Source: Pseudomonas reidholzensis (GTDB lineage: Bacteria; Pseudomonadota; Gammaproteobacteria; Pseudomonadales; Pseudomonadaceae). Taken from it: a stretch of 64,000 nucleotides of DNA. The notes under the pieces were generated by a model. The model did not search any database, was not told the DNA's origin, and was given only the letters and a program-made list of their open reading frames with translations. This document shows, piece by piece, positions 50,984 through 59,615 of this stretch (position 1 is its first letter; each line of letters opens with the position of its first letter). The stretch lies in contig NZ_UNOZ01000007.1 of NCBI RefSeq assembly GCF_900536025.1, forward strand, positions 124,001-188,000. Reading direction: 5' to 3'. The position numbers and the translations under genes are program-made.

Positions 50984-51017
50984 GCCTGCACGTTGATCAG
51001 CCCCGAGGAGTCCACCG

Positions 51018-51743
51018 ATGAGCGAGCACCCGCAGCCACACCCAGAATCCCTCAACCAACTGCTCGCCGACCTGCACGCGGAACGCCTGCGCAGCTGGGA
51101 CCCGGCCGCCCTGCAAGTCAATATCGACCAGCGCCAGCGCTTGGTCGACGAGGCCCCGCAGCGCCACTTCGTCAAGGTCGGCGACCTGCTGCCGGCGTTC
51201 GAACTGAAGACCGTCGAAGGCGGCCTGCTCGGCCTTGATGAGCTGATCGACAACGGCCCGGCCGTGCTGGTGTTCTTCCGCTTCGCCGGCTGCCCGGCCT
51301 GCAACATCGCCCTGCCCTACTACGAGCGCAACCTGCAACCGGCCCTGCGCAAGCGCGGCGTGCCGCTGGTGGCGCTGAGCCCGCAGGTGGCCGGGCGGCT
51401 GGTGGAGATCCGAGACCGTCACCAGCTGACGTTGCAAGTGGCCAGTGACCGCAACAATGCCCTCGGCCGCCACCTGGGCATCCTCTACAGCTTCGACGAC
51501 GCCTCGCGCCAGGCCTCACTGGCCAAAGGCCCGGGCATTGGCGAGGTCACCGGTACCGGCACCTGGGAGCTGCCGCAGCCGACCGTGCTGGTGATTGGCC
51601 GCGATCGCCGGGTGCACTACGCCCAGGTCAGCCCCGACTGGCTGGTACGGACCGAAGCGCAGCCGATCATCGACGCCGTCGATGCGCTGCTGGCCGCCAG
51701 CGGTGACATCCCCCATCGCGTGCGTTCAGGGCGGGTTGGCTGA
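51018..51743 (+). CDS. Peroxiredoxin-like AhpC/TSA-family protein
   Basis: A 241-residue protein from the ATG at 51018, with GAGGAG 7 nt upstream. The thioredoxin-like fold is shown by KVGDLLPAFELKTVEGGLLG and AVLVFFRFAGCPACNIALPY, where CPAC is the redox motif, and later KRGVPLVALSPQVAGRLVEI. The C-terminal part (GTWELPQPTVLVIGRDRRVH) is typical of peroxiredoxin-like family members in Pseudomonas sulfur clusters. It ends in TGATG with the next gene, showing tight coupling. It may protect against peroxide made by the flavin monooxygenase reaction. Confidence 0.83.
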   Translation: MSEHPQPHPESLNQLLADLHAERLRSWDPAALQVNIDQRQRLVDEAPQRHFVKVGDLLPAFELKTVEGGLLGLDELIDNGPAVLVFFRFAGCPACNIALPYYERNLQPALRKRGVPLVALSPQVAGRLVEIRDRHQLTLQVASDRNNALGRHLGILYSFDDASRQASLAKGPGIGEVTGTGTWELPQPTVLVIGRDRRVHYAQVSPDWLVRTEAQPIIDAVDALLAASGDIPHRVRSGRVG

Positions 51744-53074
51744 TGCCGCGGCAACTGCACCTTGCGCTGTTCGTCAGCCATGCCGGATCGCACCTGGCCG
51801 GGTGGCGTCACCCTCTGACGCAGGGTGGCAATGCGCTGGACATCCGCTATTACCAGCGCCTGGCCGAGCATGCCGAGGCGGCCAAGCTGGATATGCTGTT
51901 TGTCGCCGACAAGCTGGCCCTGGACGATATCCACGGTGGCAACTTCGATACGGCGGTGACCTGGCGCCCTACCGGCTCGCCCGAGCCGTTGGCGTTGCTC
52001 TCGGCATTGAGCGTCCTGACCCAGCGCATCGGCTTGGGCGCGACGGTCTCGACCAGCTATCACCAGCCGTACCATGTCGCCCGGCAGCTGGCCACGCTCG
52101 ATCACTTCAGCGCAGGACGCGCGGCCTGGAACGCCGTGACCTCGGTGAATGACGGCGAGGCGCGCAACTTTGGCTTCGACCAGCACCTGGGGCATGCCGA
52201 GCGCTACACCAAGGCGGCGGAGTTTCTCGATGTGGTGCGCGGCTTGTGGGACACCTGGGAGGACGACGCGGTGCTGGCGGACAAGGCCTCGGGGCGCTAT
52301 GTCGACGCCAGCCGGTTGCACTACGCGGACCATCAAGGCGACTGGTTCAAGGTGCGCGGGCCGCTCAACCTGCCGCGCCCGCCGCAGGGGCATCCGGTGC
52401 TGATCCAGGCTGGGGTGTCGGACGCATTTCAGTCGCTGGCAGCGCGCAATGCAGAGGTGATTTTCCCCGTGCAGTCGACGCTGGCAAAGGCCCAGGCGTT
52501 CTACAAGCAGTTCAAGGGCCAGGTGGTCGCGGCTGGGCGGCCGGCAGATGCCGTGAAGGTGTTGCCGGGGCTATATCCGATCGTGGCTGACAGTGATCAG
52601 CAGGCGCAGGACCTGGCGGCTGAGCTGGACGAACTGATCTTGCCGGTCAGTGGCTTGGCGTTCATGTCGGCGAGCATGAACTATGACCTTTCACAGCATG
52701 ACCCCAACGCGCGGGTGCCGGATATCCGGGCGCAGATTCGCGGGAGCAAGGGCCGCTTCGACGTAGTGATCGGCAATGCCATCGAGGCGGGCTGGACGCT
52801 CGAGCAACTGGGGCGTTGGTATGCATCGAGCCTGGCGTTTGCCAAGATGATCGGCTCGCCGAAGACGGTCGCGGACCAGATCGAGCAATGGTTCGAGGAG
52901 CAAGGCGCGGATGGCTTCGTGATCATGCCGCCGTACATGCCGGGCGGTGCCGAGCGGTTTCTCGACAAGGTGGTGCCGGAGCTGCAGCGCCGTGGTTTGT
53001 TCAGGCGGGAGTATGCGGGGAGTACCTTGCGCGAGCATCTTGGGCTGAGCAAACCCGTGTCTCGCTATCAGTGA
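51743..53074 (+). CDS. LLM-class flavin monooxygenase (NtaA/SnaA/DszA family)
   Basis: A 443-residue protein starting in TGATG overlap with the peroxiredoxin gene. It has the luciferase-like fold of FMNH2-dependent monooxygenases: RYYQRLAEHAEAAKLDMLFV, TVSTSYHQPYHVARQLATLD (the H-rich flavin region) and AGRAAWNAVTSVNDGEARNF. Its size and style match the NtaA/SnaA/DszA subgroup that opens nitrilotriacetate, pristinamycin or dibenzothiophene sulfone substrates. A separate flavin reductase is needed and is not seen nearby. With the sulfonate-type binding protein it probably desulfurises an organosulfur compound. Confidence 0.87.
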   Translation: MPRQLHLALFVSHAGSHLAGWRHPLTQGGNALDIRYYQRLAEHAEAAKLDMLFVADKLALDDIHGGNFDTAVTWRPTGSPEPLALLSALSVLTQRIGLGATVSTSYHQPYHVARQLATLDHFSAGRAAWNAVTSVNDGEARNFGFDQHLGHAERYTKAAEFLDVVRGLWDTWEDDAVLADKASGRYVDASRLHYADHQGDWFKVRGPLNLPRPPQGHPVLIQAGVSDAFQSLAARNAEVIFPVQSTLAKAQAFYKQFKGQVVAAGRPADAVKVLPGLYPIVADSDQQAQDLAAELDELILPVSGLAFMSASMNYDLSQHDPNARVPDIRAQIRGSKGRFDVVIGNAIEAGWTLEQLGRWYASSLAFAKMIGSPKTVADQIEQWFEEQGADGFVIMPPYMPGGAERFLDKVVPELQRRGLFRREYAGSTLREHLGLSKPVSRYQ

Positions 53075-53127
53075 CCGGCTTGATCACAAGGCTGATCGCC
53101 TCGGCTGGGGTCGATCAGCCTACGCCA

Positions 53128-53646
53128 TCAGAACGCCCAGTCCTTGGCTTCAACGAGCCGGCAGAACGGGCCTGCCAAGGTCGCATTGTGATGGGCCACG
53201 ACCGCCCCGGCATCGAGTAGCGGGGTATCCGAGGTGGTGTGGCCGTCGGCGATCAACACCGTCTCGAAGCCTGCGTCGCGCGCTGCGCGGGTGGTGCTGT
53301 CGACGCAGTACTGGGTCTTCATGCCGGTGATGACCACGCCCTCGCAACCGCGATCGCGTAGCTGCGCTGCAAGGCTGGTCTGGGCGAAGGCATTGGGTCG
53401 GGTCTTTTCGAAGATCACTTCCTCGCCGTTGAGCTTCAGCTCTTCGATCAACGCGGTCAGCGGGCTGCCGGGCTCGATGGGCGAGCCGACGGGGCCAAAG
53501 TGACGCGCCAGAAAAATCGGCGCGCCGGCCTCGCGAGCGTTAGCCATCAGGCCATTCAAGGTGTCGATCAGTGCTTCACCGCGCCAGGGTTTTTCCGGGC
53601 CGTGGACAAGGCCGACCTGCATGTCGAGGATCAGTAGTGCGTACAT
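53128..53646 (-). CDS. Isochorismatase-family cysteine hydrolase
   Basis: A 172-residue protein, of the usual length for the family. The catalytic triad is complete: Asp8 in ALLILDMQVGLV, Lys81 in FEKTRPNAF and Cys114 in KTQYCVDSTTRAARD. The family hydrolyses amide or ether bonds of substrates such as nicotinamide, N-carbamoyl compounds or isochorismate. No neighbouring siderophore biosynthesis gene supports isochorismate as the substrate. It is divergent from the mesX-like gene. Confidence 0.87.
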   Translation of the reverse strand: MYALLILDMQVGLVHGPEKPWRGEALIDTLNGLMANAREAGAPIFLARHFGPVGSPIEPGSPLTALIEELKLNGEEVIFEKTRPNAFAQTSLAAQLRDRGCEGVVITGMKTQYCVDSTTRAARDAGFETVLIADGHTTSDTPLLDAGAVVAHHNATLAGPFCRLVEAKDWAF

Positions 53647-53863
53647 GGCGTGTTTCCTTACGTATTAGCCAGCGGTGCAGAGGCAGGCAGGTTTATCACG
53701 GCCGTCATGAAGATGACTAACGATTTTGCGAAATCAATTCATTAGGGTCCACGAAAGGGCGCGCCCTAGAATGCCTGCCAATAACAGCGCAAACACGGAT
53801 ACATCGAGCACTCGACAATCACATGACGCTGTAAACTATCAGGCATTAGGGCACCTCATCACA

Positions 53864-54847
53864 ATGAGCACTGAATTTACATTTGCCATCAAGCGCATAC
53901 GTTTCGATGAACACTATCGCCCCTCGGAAAACACCCGCACCACCACCAACTTTGCCAACTTGGCGAGGGGCAGCAGCCGCCAAGAGAATTTGCGCAACAC
54001 CTTGAGCATGATCGACAACCGCTTCAATGCGTTGGCGCACTGGGACAATCCCCGCGGCGACCGTTACTCGGTTCAGCTCGACATCATCACGGCCGAGATG
54101 ACGCTAGAGGGGGAACACAGCGGTACGCCCCTGCCGTTGATTGAAATATTGAAAACCACGGTGATCGACCAACATACCCATGAACGCATTGATGGCATGG
54201 TCGGAAACAACTTTTCTTCCTACGTTCGCGATTATGACTTCAGCGTGCTGCTGCTCGGGCACAACCAGCACCAGCCGGCATTCAGCACGCCAGAGGGCTT
54301 TGGCGAGCTGCACGGAAAGCTGTTCAAGTGTTTCGTCAACTCAAGCGCCTACCAGCAGCACTTCAACAAGCCGCCGGTCATCTGCCTCAGCGTGTCGAGC
54401 AGCAAGACCTACCACCGGACAGAAAACCAGCACCCGGTATTGGGCATCGAGTACCAGCAAAATGAATACTCGCTGACGGACGCCTACTTCAACAAGATGG
54501 GCTTGAAGGTGCGTTATTTCATGCCGCCGAACAGCGCGGCGCCGTTGGCGTTTTATTTCACCGGTGATTTGTTGGCTGACTACACCAACCTTGAGCTGAT
54601 CAGCACCGTCAGCACCATGGACACCTTCCAGAAGATCTACCGCCCTGAAATCTACAATGCCAACTCTGCCGCAGGAAGATCCTATCAGCCCAGTTTGAAG
54701 CACCAGGACTATTCATTGACACGCATTGTGTATGACCGCGAAGAACGGAGTCGCCTGGCCATTGAACAAGGACGATTTGCCGAAGAGCATTTCATCAAGC
54801 CCTATCACGCCAAGCTTGAACAGTGGTCGTCCAACCACGCGCGCTGA
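53864..54847 (+). CDS. mesX: MesX-like DUF1852 protein
   Basis: A 327-residue protein taken from the ATG at 53864, because related DUF1852 proteins open with a similar short FTFxIKxIRFDExYxPS. A longer open frame upstream has no support. The sequence KRIRFDEHYRPSENTRTTTN, then FANLARGSSRQENLRNTLSM, is characteristic of DUF1852. I recall work on folate-independent methionine synthases in which DUF1852 (MesX) is needed for activity of a core-MetE enzyme (MesD) with oxygen. The MesD-like gene starts 27 bp later in the same direction, exactly that pairing. The biochemical role of MesX was not established as far as I know. Confidence 0.85.
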   Translation: MSTEFTFAIKRIRFDEHYRPSENTRTTTNFANLARGSSRQENLRNTLSMIDNRFNALAHWDNPRGDRYSVQLDIITAEMTLEGEHSGTPLPLIEILKTTVIDQHTHERIDGMVGNNFSSYVRDYDFSVLLLGHNQHQPAFSTPEGFGELHGKLFKCFVNSSAYQQHFNKPPVICLSVSSSKTYHRTENQHPVLGIEYQQNEYSLTDAYFNKMGLKVRYFMPPNSAAPLAFYFTGDLLADYTNLELISTVSTMDTFQKIYRPEIYNANSAAGRSYQPSLKHQDYSLTRIVYDREERSRLAIEQGRFAEEHFIKPYHAKLEQWSSNHAR

Positions 54848-54874
54848 TCTTCCTAATACACAAGGCCATCCCCC

Positions 54875-55906
54875 ATGAAAAAACTGCTACCCACTTCAAC
54901 TGCCGGCAGCTTGCCCAAACCCGCCTGGCTTGCTCAGCCCGAAACACTTTGGTCGCCCTGGAAGTTGCACGGTGATGAATTGATCGAAGGCAAGCACGAT
55001 GCATTACGGCTGGCACTGCAGGAACAACAGCACGCCGGCATCGATATCGTCAGCGATGGTGAACAAACCCGCCAACACTTCGTCACCACGTTTATCGAGC
55101 ACCTCAGCGGCGTTGATTTCGAGAAGCGTGAGACCGTCCGAATTCGTGATCGCTATGAGGCGAGCGTACCGACGGTGGTGGGCGCTGTCAGCCGGCAAAA
55201 GCCGGTGTTCGTCGAAGACGCCAGGTTCTTGCGCCAGCAGACCACGCAACCCATCAAATGGGCGCTGCCTGGCCCGATGACGATGATCGATACGCTGTAC
55301 GACAGCCACTATAAAAGCCGCGAAAAACTGGCATGGGAATTCGCCAGGATCCTCAATCAGGAAGCCCGCGAACTCGAAGCTGCCGGTGTCGACATCATCC
55401 AGTTCGACGAACCGGCCTTCAATGTCTTCTTCGACGAGGTAAACGATTGGGGGGTAGCCACCCTGGAGCGGGCCATTGAAGGGCTCAAGTGCGAAACGGC
55501 CGTGCATATCTGCTATGGCTACGGCATCAAGGCCAATACCGATTGGAAAAAGACCTTGGGGTCAGAGTGGCGGCAGTATGAAGAGGCGTTCCCCAAGCTG
55601 CAGCAATCCAGTATCGATATCGTCTCGCTGGAATGTCACAACTCGCACGTCCCCATGGACCTCATCGAACTCATCCGCGGCAAGAAGGTGATGGTCGGGG
55701 CCATCGACGTGGCCACCCACACTATCGAAACCCCCGAGGAAGTGGCCAACACCCTGCGAAAAGCCCTGCAATTCGTAGAGGCCGACAAGCTCTACCCGTG
55801 CACCAACTGCGGCATGGCGCCCTTACCGCGTGAGGTAGCCAGAGGCAAGCTTAGCGCCCTGAGTGCAGGCGCAGATATCGTCCGCAGAGAACTCTCGGCC
55901 CGTTAA
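54875..55906 (+). CDS. mesD: Core-MetE methionine synthase (MesD-like)
   Basis: A 343-residue protein corresponding to the C-terminal catalytic barrel of MetE, without the N-terminal folate-binding half of the usual 750-residue enzyme. Zinc ligands can be placed at His211 and Cys213 (VHICYGYG), Glu253 (SLECHNS) and Cys312 (CTNCGMAPL), by comparison with E. coli MetE. QFDEPAF at about residues 176-182 is the conserved barrel motif. Expected role: methyl transfer to homocysteine to form methionine without 5-methyltetrahydrofolate; the methyl donor is unknown. It follows a DUF1852 gene and precedes a MetR-like regulator, giving a compact methionine module. Confidence 0.87.
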   Translation: MKKLLPTSTAGSLPKPAWLAQPETLWSPWKLHGDELIEGKHDALRLALQEQQHAGIDIVSDGEQTRQHFVTTFIEHLSGVDFEKRETVRIRDRYEASVPTVVGAVSRQKPVFVEDARFLRQQTTQPIKWALPGPMTMIDTLYDSHYKSREKLAWEFARILNQEARELEAAGVDIIQFDEPAFNVFFDEVNDWGVATLERAIEGLKCETAVHICYGYGIKANTDWKKTLGSEWRQYEEAFPKLQQSSIDIVSLECHNSHVPMDLIELIRGKKVMVGAIDVATHTIETPEEVANTLRKALQFVEADKLYPCTNCGMAPLPREVARGKLSALSAGADIVRRELSAR

Positions 55907-56011
55907 CGGCCGGCAAACGTCAGGATTTTTCATGTCACTTCCCAGTTACCGCTGTCGAGCCTTCGCGCTTGTCGCCGCGCATCGCGCGGCTTGAGCGTTG
56001 GCCGACTTCTC

Positions 56012-56941
56012 ATGATCGACTTGAGACACCTACGTACACTCCATGCCCTGCGCGAAACGGACAGCCTGCCCGACGCCGCCGAGTCCCTGCACCTGACCCA
56101 GTCGGCGCTGTCGCACCAGTTTCGCGAGCTGGAACATCGCGTGGGCATGCCCGTGTTCGTGCGCAAGTCCAAGCCAGTGCGCTTCACCACTGCTGGCCTC
56201 AAGCTGCTGCAGTTGGCCGACCAGGTGCTGCCGCTGATCCGCACCACGGAGCGCAACCTGAGCAAACTGGCGGGCGGCACGGCCGATCGGCTGCACATCG
56301 CCATCGAGTGCCACAGCTGTTACCAGTGGTTGATGCCTTCGGTGGATGAGTTCCGCAGCAACTGGCCGGAGGTGGAACTGGACCTGGCGTCCGGGTTGTC
56401 GTTCGCCCCACTGCCCGCCCTGGAGCGCGGCGACCTCGACCTGGTGGTGACCTCCGACCCGGTAAGCCTGCCGGGGATCACCTACGTGCCGCTGTTCGGT
56501 TACGAGGCCCTGCTGGCCATCGACAAGCATCATACGCTGCGTGACAAGCCGTTTATGGAACCCGCCGACCTCGCCAGTCAGACCCTGATCACTTACCCGA
56601 TCGAACGAAACCGCCTGGATATCTTCACCCGCTTCCTCGATCCGGCCGACATCGAGCCGGCTCAGGTGCGCACCTCGGAAATGACCGTCATGATGATGCA
56701 GCTCGTGGCCAGCGGTCGCGGTGTTTGCTGCCTGCCCAACTGGGCCGTGCATGAGTACACCTCGCGTGGCTATGTCATCGCCAAGCGCCTGGGGGAGAAC
56801 GGGTTGCAGGCTACGCTGTTCGCGGCGGTTCGCAGCGACATGCTCGAAGTGCCTTACATGATTGATTTTCTGCTCACGGCAAAAGACATTTCATTTGCGA
56901 CGCTAGAGGGCGTCAATGCTGCGCCGGGGCTCTGCATTTGA
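56012..56941 (+). CDS. MetR-like LysR-type regulator
   Basis: A 309-residue LysR protein from the ATG at 56012. The helix-turn-helix lies in LRHLRTLHALRETDSLPDAA and SLHLTQSALSHQFRELEHRV, and the effector domain has RLHIAIECHSCYQWLMPSVD and FRSNWPEVELDLASG, which resembles MetR, the homocysteine-responsive activator of methionine genes. Its position 105 bp after mesD supports that role. MetR-type sites (TGAA-N5-TTCA) were sought upstream of mesX but no clear match was found. Confidence 0.85.
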   Translation: MIDLRHLRTLHALRETDSLPDAAESLHLTQSALSHQFRELEHRVGMPVFVRKSKPVRFTTAGLKLLQLADQVLPLIRTTERNLSKLAGGTADRLHIAIECHSCYQWLMPSVDEFRSNWPEVELDLASGLSFAPLPALERGDLDLVVTSDPVSLPGITYVPLFGYEALLAIDKHHTLRDKPFMEPADLASQTLITYPIERNRLDIFTRFLDPADIEPAQVRTSEMTVMMMQLVASGRGVCCLPNWAVHEYTSRGYVIAKRLGENGLQATLFAAVRSDMLEVPYMIDFLLTAKDISFATLEGVNAAPGLCI

Positions 56942-57086
56942 CTGCCAGCCGCAAGCACTGCGGCTAAGCCTCTTGATCTGTGGTCTTGTTTCACGCAGGT
57001 AGTGGGATCCCTTCAGAGGTGTGATCCGGTCAGCGTTGGGTCGAAGGCCCATCCCTTTCAAGGTGTTCTGAAATTGCGCGTGGCGT

Positions 57087-57266
57087 GAGCTCGCTGGGGC
57101 CGCTGCGCGCCCCTTTCGCGACACAAGGCCGCTCCCACAGGAGGGCGTGGTGCCAATTTTTTGCTCAACACGCGACAAATTACTGCAAGGCGCCGTCCAA
57201 GTGGGAGCGGCCTTGCCGGGGCGCCGGACCGGTCGGAAAGGGCTGCGCAGCGGCCCCGGCGAGCTC
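57087..57266. repeat. REP-like inverted pair with long outer arms
   Basis: Outer arms GAGCTCGCTGGGGCCGCTGC at 57087 and GCAGCGGCCCCGGCGAGCTC ending 57266 are almost exact reverse complements. Inner arms AAGGCCGCTCCCAC and GTGGGAGCGGCCTT enclose a non-repetitive spacer of about 65 bp. It is a variant of the REP family present three more times in the window. Confidence 0.8.
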
Positions 57267-57342
57267 AAGCCAAGGACAGATTCAGGAAAATACAAAGACC
57301 TTGAAAGGGCTGGGTCTAAGCCCGAGTTACGGGCAAAAGAAA

Positions 57343-57360
57343 GCCCGCTGCTAGGCGGGC
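57343..57360 (-). terminator. Terminator for the acetyltransferase pair
   Basis: GCCCGC at 57343-57348 pairs with GCGGGC at 57355-57360 around TGCTAG. On the minus strand the hairpin is followed by TTTCTTTTGCC, a fair U-tract. It lies 152 bp beyond the stop at 57512. Confidence 0.7.
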
Positions 57361-57511
57361 CAAGGTCTATCACGTAGGGATGGCTTCAGTCTCTACAGGG
57401 CAGCGTGAAAATTGAGTGAAAGAAACGTCCTCACAGCGTGATTGCGATGTATTTGTAATGGATTTGGCCACTTCCGGCGCTCGAGCCCACTCAACCAGAA
57501 CGCGGTAGCCA

Positions 57512-58000
57512 TCAAACCCGCCAAACCATCGTTTGCACCCTGATATGCGGATGACTCTGCAGGTTTTCCCATTCATCCAAGAACGAAAACCCATGCTTCT
57601 GGTAGAGCCTCACAGCGTCCACATTCTCGGGTGAGACATCCAGGAAAACGCGGTCATGGCCACTCTCCAGCGCGCGTGCCTTGACCGACTCGACCAGGCC
57701 AGCCGCCGCACCGCAGCCTCGTGCCGCGGGCTCGACCCACAGGCCGATCAGATTGAAGCGCCCCGCGTCGCTGACTGCAGCCCCGATCATCCCAACCGCT
57801 TGGCCATCGAGGATTGCCAGCCAGAATGCCGTGCCCGTCGATGAGGCGCGCACTTTCCACGCCTCGTCGGTGTAACCAGAGGCCGCCTCGTAACTCACGC
57901 CAAAGGCTGTTGGTGAGTCCCTGAGTGCGGCAAGCCGGACGTGCTTCAAGCGCAGCCAGTCGTCTGCTGTCGTCAGTCGAATCTCCATGCACACGGTCAT
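57512..58000 (-). CDS. GNAT-family N-acetyltransferase 1
   Basis: A 162-residue protein. The ATG at 58000 overlaps the stop of the upstream acetyltransferase in ATGA. Strand and helix motifs include EIRLTTADDWLRLKHVRLAA, NLIGLWVEPAARGCGAAAGL (the acetyl-CoA pyrophosphate-binding loop, with RGCGAA) and VDAVRLYQKHGFSFLDEWEN. The substrate is unknown; small-molecule or protein acetylation are both possible. Co-translation with a second GNAT suggests a gene duplication or a paired activity. Confidence 0.85.
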   Translation of the reverse strand: MTVCMEIRLTTADDWLRLKHVRLAALRDSPTAFGVSYEAASGYTDEAWKVRASSTGTAFWLAILDGQAVGMIGAAVSDAGRFNLIGLWVEPAARGCGAAAGLVESVKARALESGHDRVFLDVSPENVDAVRLYQKHGFSFLDEWENLQSHPHIRVQTMVWRV

Positions 58001-58446
58001 CTGGTTACCCGACGTTTTTCAAATCGCGCATCACGATCATCGACCGCTCCGGCCCATGCCCACCCATGACGCCGATAGAAGCCGACCGCGCGCATGGCCT
58101 CATCGGCATCGGTGGTCAGGTGAATGGTCTCATGCCGCTGGAACAGAGATTCCTCTGCCTGCTGCAAGAGCAACCGCCCTACCCCTTTCCCCTCGAGGTG
58201 CGGACGCACGAACAGCGCAAAGAGCTCGCCGTCGTCGATGTCGACCATGGCAAACCCGGCGGCTTCACCCTGCAGTTCGGCGATCCACACGCAGGGCGCT
58301 GCGCGGATGGCGTCGCCGATGGCGGCTGGAGTGATCCCCATCGCCTGCATCTGCTCACGCGAAAGATGGTTTTGCTGAACGCTGGTGCGGATGTCGAACA
58401 GCAGATCGATATCGCTGGGCGAGGCCAGGCGTAGGGTTGCGGTCAT
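57997..58446 (-). CDS. GNAT-family N-acetyltransferase 2
   Basis: A 149-residue protein from the ATG at 58446, preceded by AAGGA 7 nt upstream; an ATG at 58464 is the less likely start. The acetyl-CoA site is visible as LFALFVRPHLEGKGVGRLLL with the G-K-G-V-G loop, and the C-terminal part reads AVGFYRRHGWAWAGAVDD, the usual beta-6/7 region. It overlaps the downstream GNAT gene by 4 bp. Sequence divergence between the two is large, so tandem duplication is not obvious. Confidence 0.86.
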   Translation of the reverse strand: MTATLRLASPSDIDLLFDIRTSVQQNHLSREQMQAMGITPAAIGDAIRAAPCVWIAELQGEAAGFAMVDIDDGELFALFVRPHLEGKGVGRLLLQQAEESLFQRHETIHLTTDADEAMRAVGFYRRHGWAWAGAVDDRDARFEKRRVTR

Positions 58447-58559
58447 GATGAAGTCCTTGTCCATTGCGCGTACAGGGCGTGTTTGCTGACGTCATGCATA
58501 CCACCAGATTTCATCAGCATTGCACAACCCTGTGGGAGGCCAGCGCCGCGATTTGAAAA

Positions 58560-58982
58560 TCACAGCTGCGTCGTTACCAGGATGCCGCTTTCAAAGCGCG
58601 CGTCCAGCATTGCGCAGAACGTGTCAAAGTCGTGCGCGGACTCTGGCGCAACATACATCAGGCTCTGGAAGTGGTCGGCGTAGTCTTGAAGGTACAGCCC
58701 ATCCTTCCCGTAGTACTGCTGCGCGAACACGTTCCCTTCATCGCTCAGGTCATCGTCCGTGAGTTTGCCATCGCAATAGCTGAATAAAAACTCGGTGGCG
58801 GAGAGCTCGCCACTGATCACGCGCGCGAGGGCTTCAGGCTCTTCCTCGATGTAAAACTCGCCCGCCCAGCCTTTGATAAAGCACCATCTAAGAAAAAGCG
58901 CGATGTGGGTTCCGCCATTTTCCTGTGGCTGACCCGCTGGAAAGTCGTTGCCATAGTGCCAACTTGCATCGTCGTATTTCAT
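58560..58982 (-). CDS. DUF7832-like small acidic protein
   Basis: A 140-residue acidic protein. It starts MKYDDASWHYGNDFPAGQPQ, then GGTHIALFLRWCFIKGWAGE and FSYCDGKLTDDDLSDEGNVF, and later GLYLQDYADHFQSLMYVAPE. The opening KYDDASWHYGxDFPxxxP...THIxxFLxW is what I recall for DUF7832, which includes immunity-like proteins near polymorphic toxins. No toxin gene is present here. It is a single gene, well separated on both sides, so an orphan immunity protein is only a guess. Confidence 0.72.
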   Translation of the reverse strand: MKYDDASWHYGNDFPAGQPQENGGTHIALFLRWCFIKGWAGEFYIEEEPEALARVISGELSATEFLFSYCDGKLTDDDLSDEGNVFAQQYYGKDGLYLQDYADHFQSLMYVAPESAHDFDTFCAMLDARFESGILVTTQL

Positions 58983-59210
58983 AGGTGTCCTTGGGGTGTG
59001 CTGACTCAGTCTATGCTGCTACAGAAGATCGCAGTGTATCCAGGGCCGTACAAGGGCTTGCCAGGATAAGTTCCTCGCCTTTCTTGCAATGGTCACCCGC
59101 CTTGCCACGGTCGGTGAGCAGCATTGCTTGGCGTCCGTAATGTCTAGAGCTCTTCAGCGAGAGCATCCCACTCGGGGCAATTTGGAGTCAGACCCAACGA
59201 TGAGCCGGCC

Positions 59211-59615
59211 ATGACCGTATCCGATCGCCTCAGGTTTCTGCGCGTCGTTCTGGTTGCGGCTGGCCTCGCGTGCCTTGCCCTCTACCCACTTATGTTGTAC
59301 TGGCCGTCTGGCTGGGCCTGGCACGCCGGTCACTCGGACTACCCGATGATGATCGTGGGCATCTACGCCACACTTGGGGTTTTTCTGATCCTGGCCGCGC
59401 GTGATCCATTGGCCAATCTGAGCCTGATCTGGTTCACCGTGTGGTCTAGTGCCGTACATGGAGGAATCATGGCCCTCCAGGCAATCACCCAGCCGGGGCA
59501 GATGGGTCACTTGGCAGGGGACGTGCCAGCGCTCTTCATCGTGGCGGTCGCCCTGGCCATCTTGACGCCCCGCTCCAAATGGGCCGCTCGGCGCCGGACA
59601 CACCGTGGGGCCTAA
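59211..59615 (+). CDS. Small integral membrane protein, uncharacterised
   Basis: A 134-residue protein with about four membrane helices: RVVLVAAGLACLALYPLMLY, SDYPMMIVGIYATLGVFLIL, ANLSLIWFTVWSSAVHGGIM and DVPALFIVAVALAILTP, with a basic C-terminus (RSKWAARRRTHRGA). The overall pattern resembles DUF6632-type small membrane proteins, but the assignment is weak. A 4-codon frame (ATGAGCCGGCCA then TGA at 59200-59214) overlaps its start. Function unknown. Confidence 0.68.
   Translation: MTVSDRLRFLRVVLVAAGLACLALYPLMLYWPSGWAWHAGHSDYPMMIVGIYATLGVFLILAARDPLANLSLIWFTVWSSAVHGGIMALQAITQPGQMGHLAGDVPALFIVAVALAILTPRSKWAARRRTHRGA

Larger units (their letters stand above)
56942..57511. other. 570-bp intergenic region with REP pair and terminator
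   Basis: No gene is convincing here. The region contains a REP-like inverted pair (57087-57266) and a minus-strand terminator (57343-57360). The 150 bp nearest the acetyltransferase end (57361-57511) holds no further recognised feature. Confidence 0.65.

Noticed and set aside
57370..57594. 74-codon minus-strand frame at the end of the first GNAT gene
   Set aside because: It overlaps the C-terminal coding region of the acetyltransferase in another frame and shows no independent signal.
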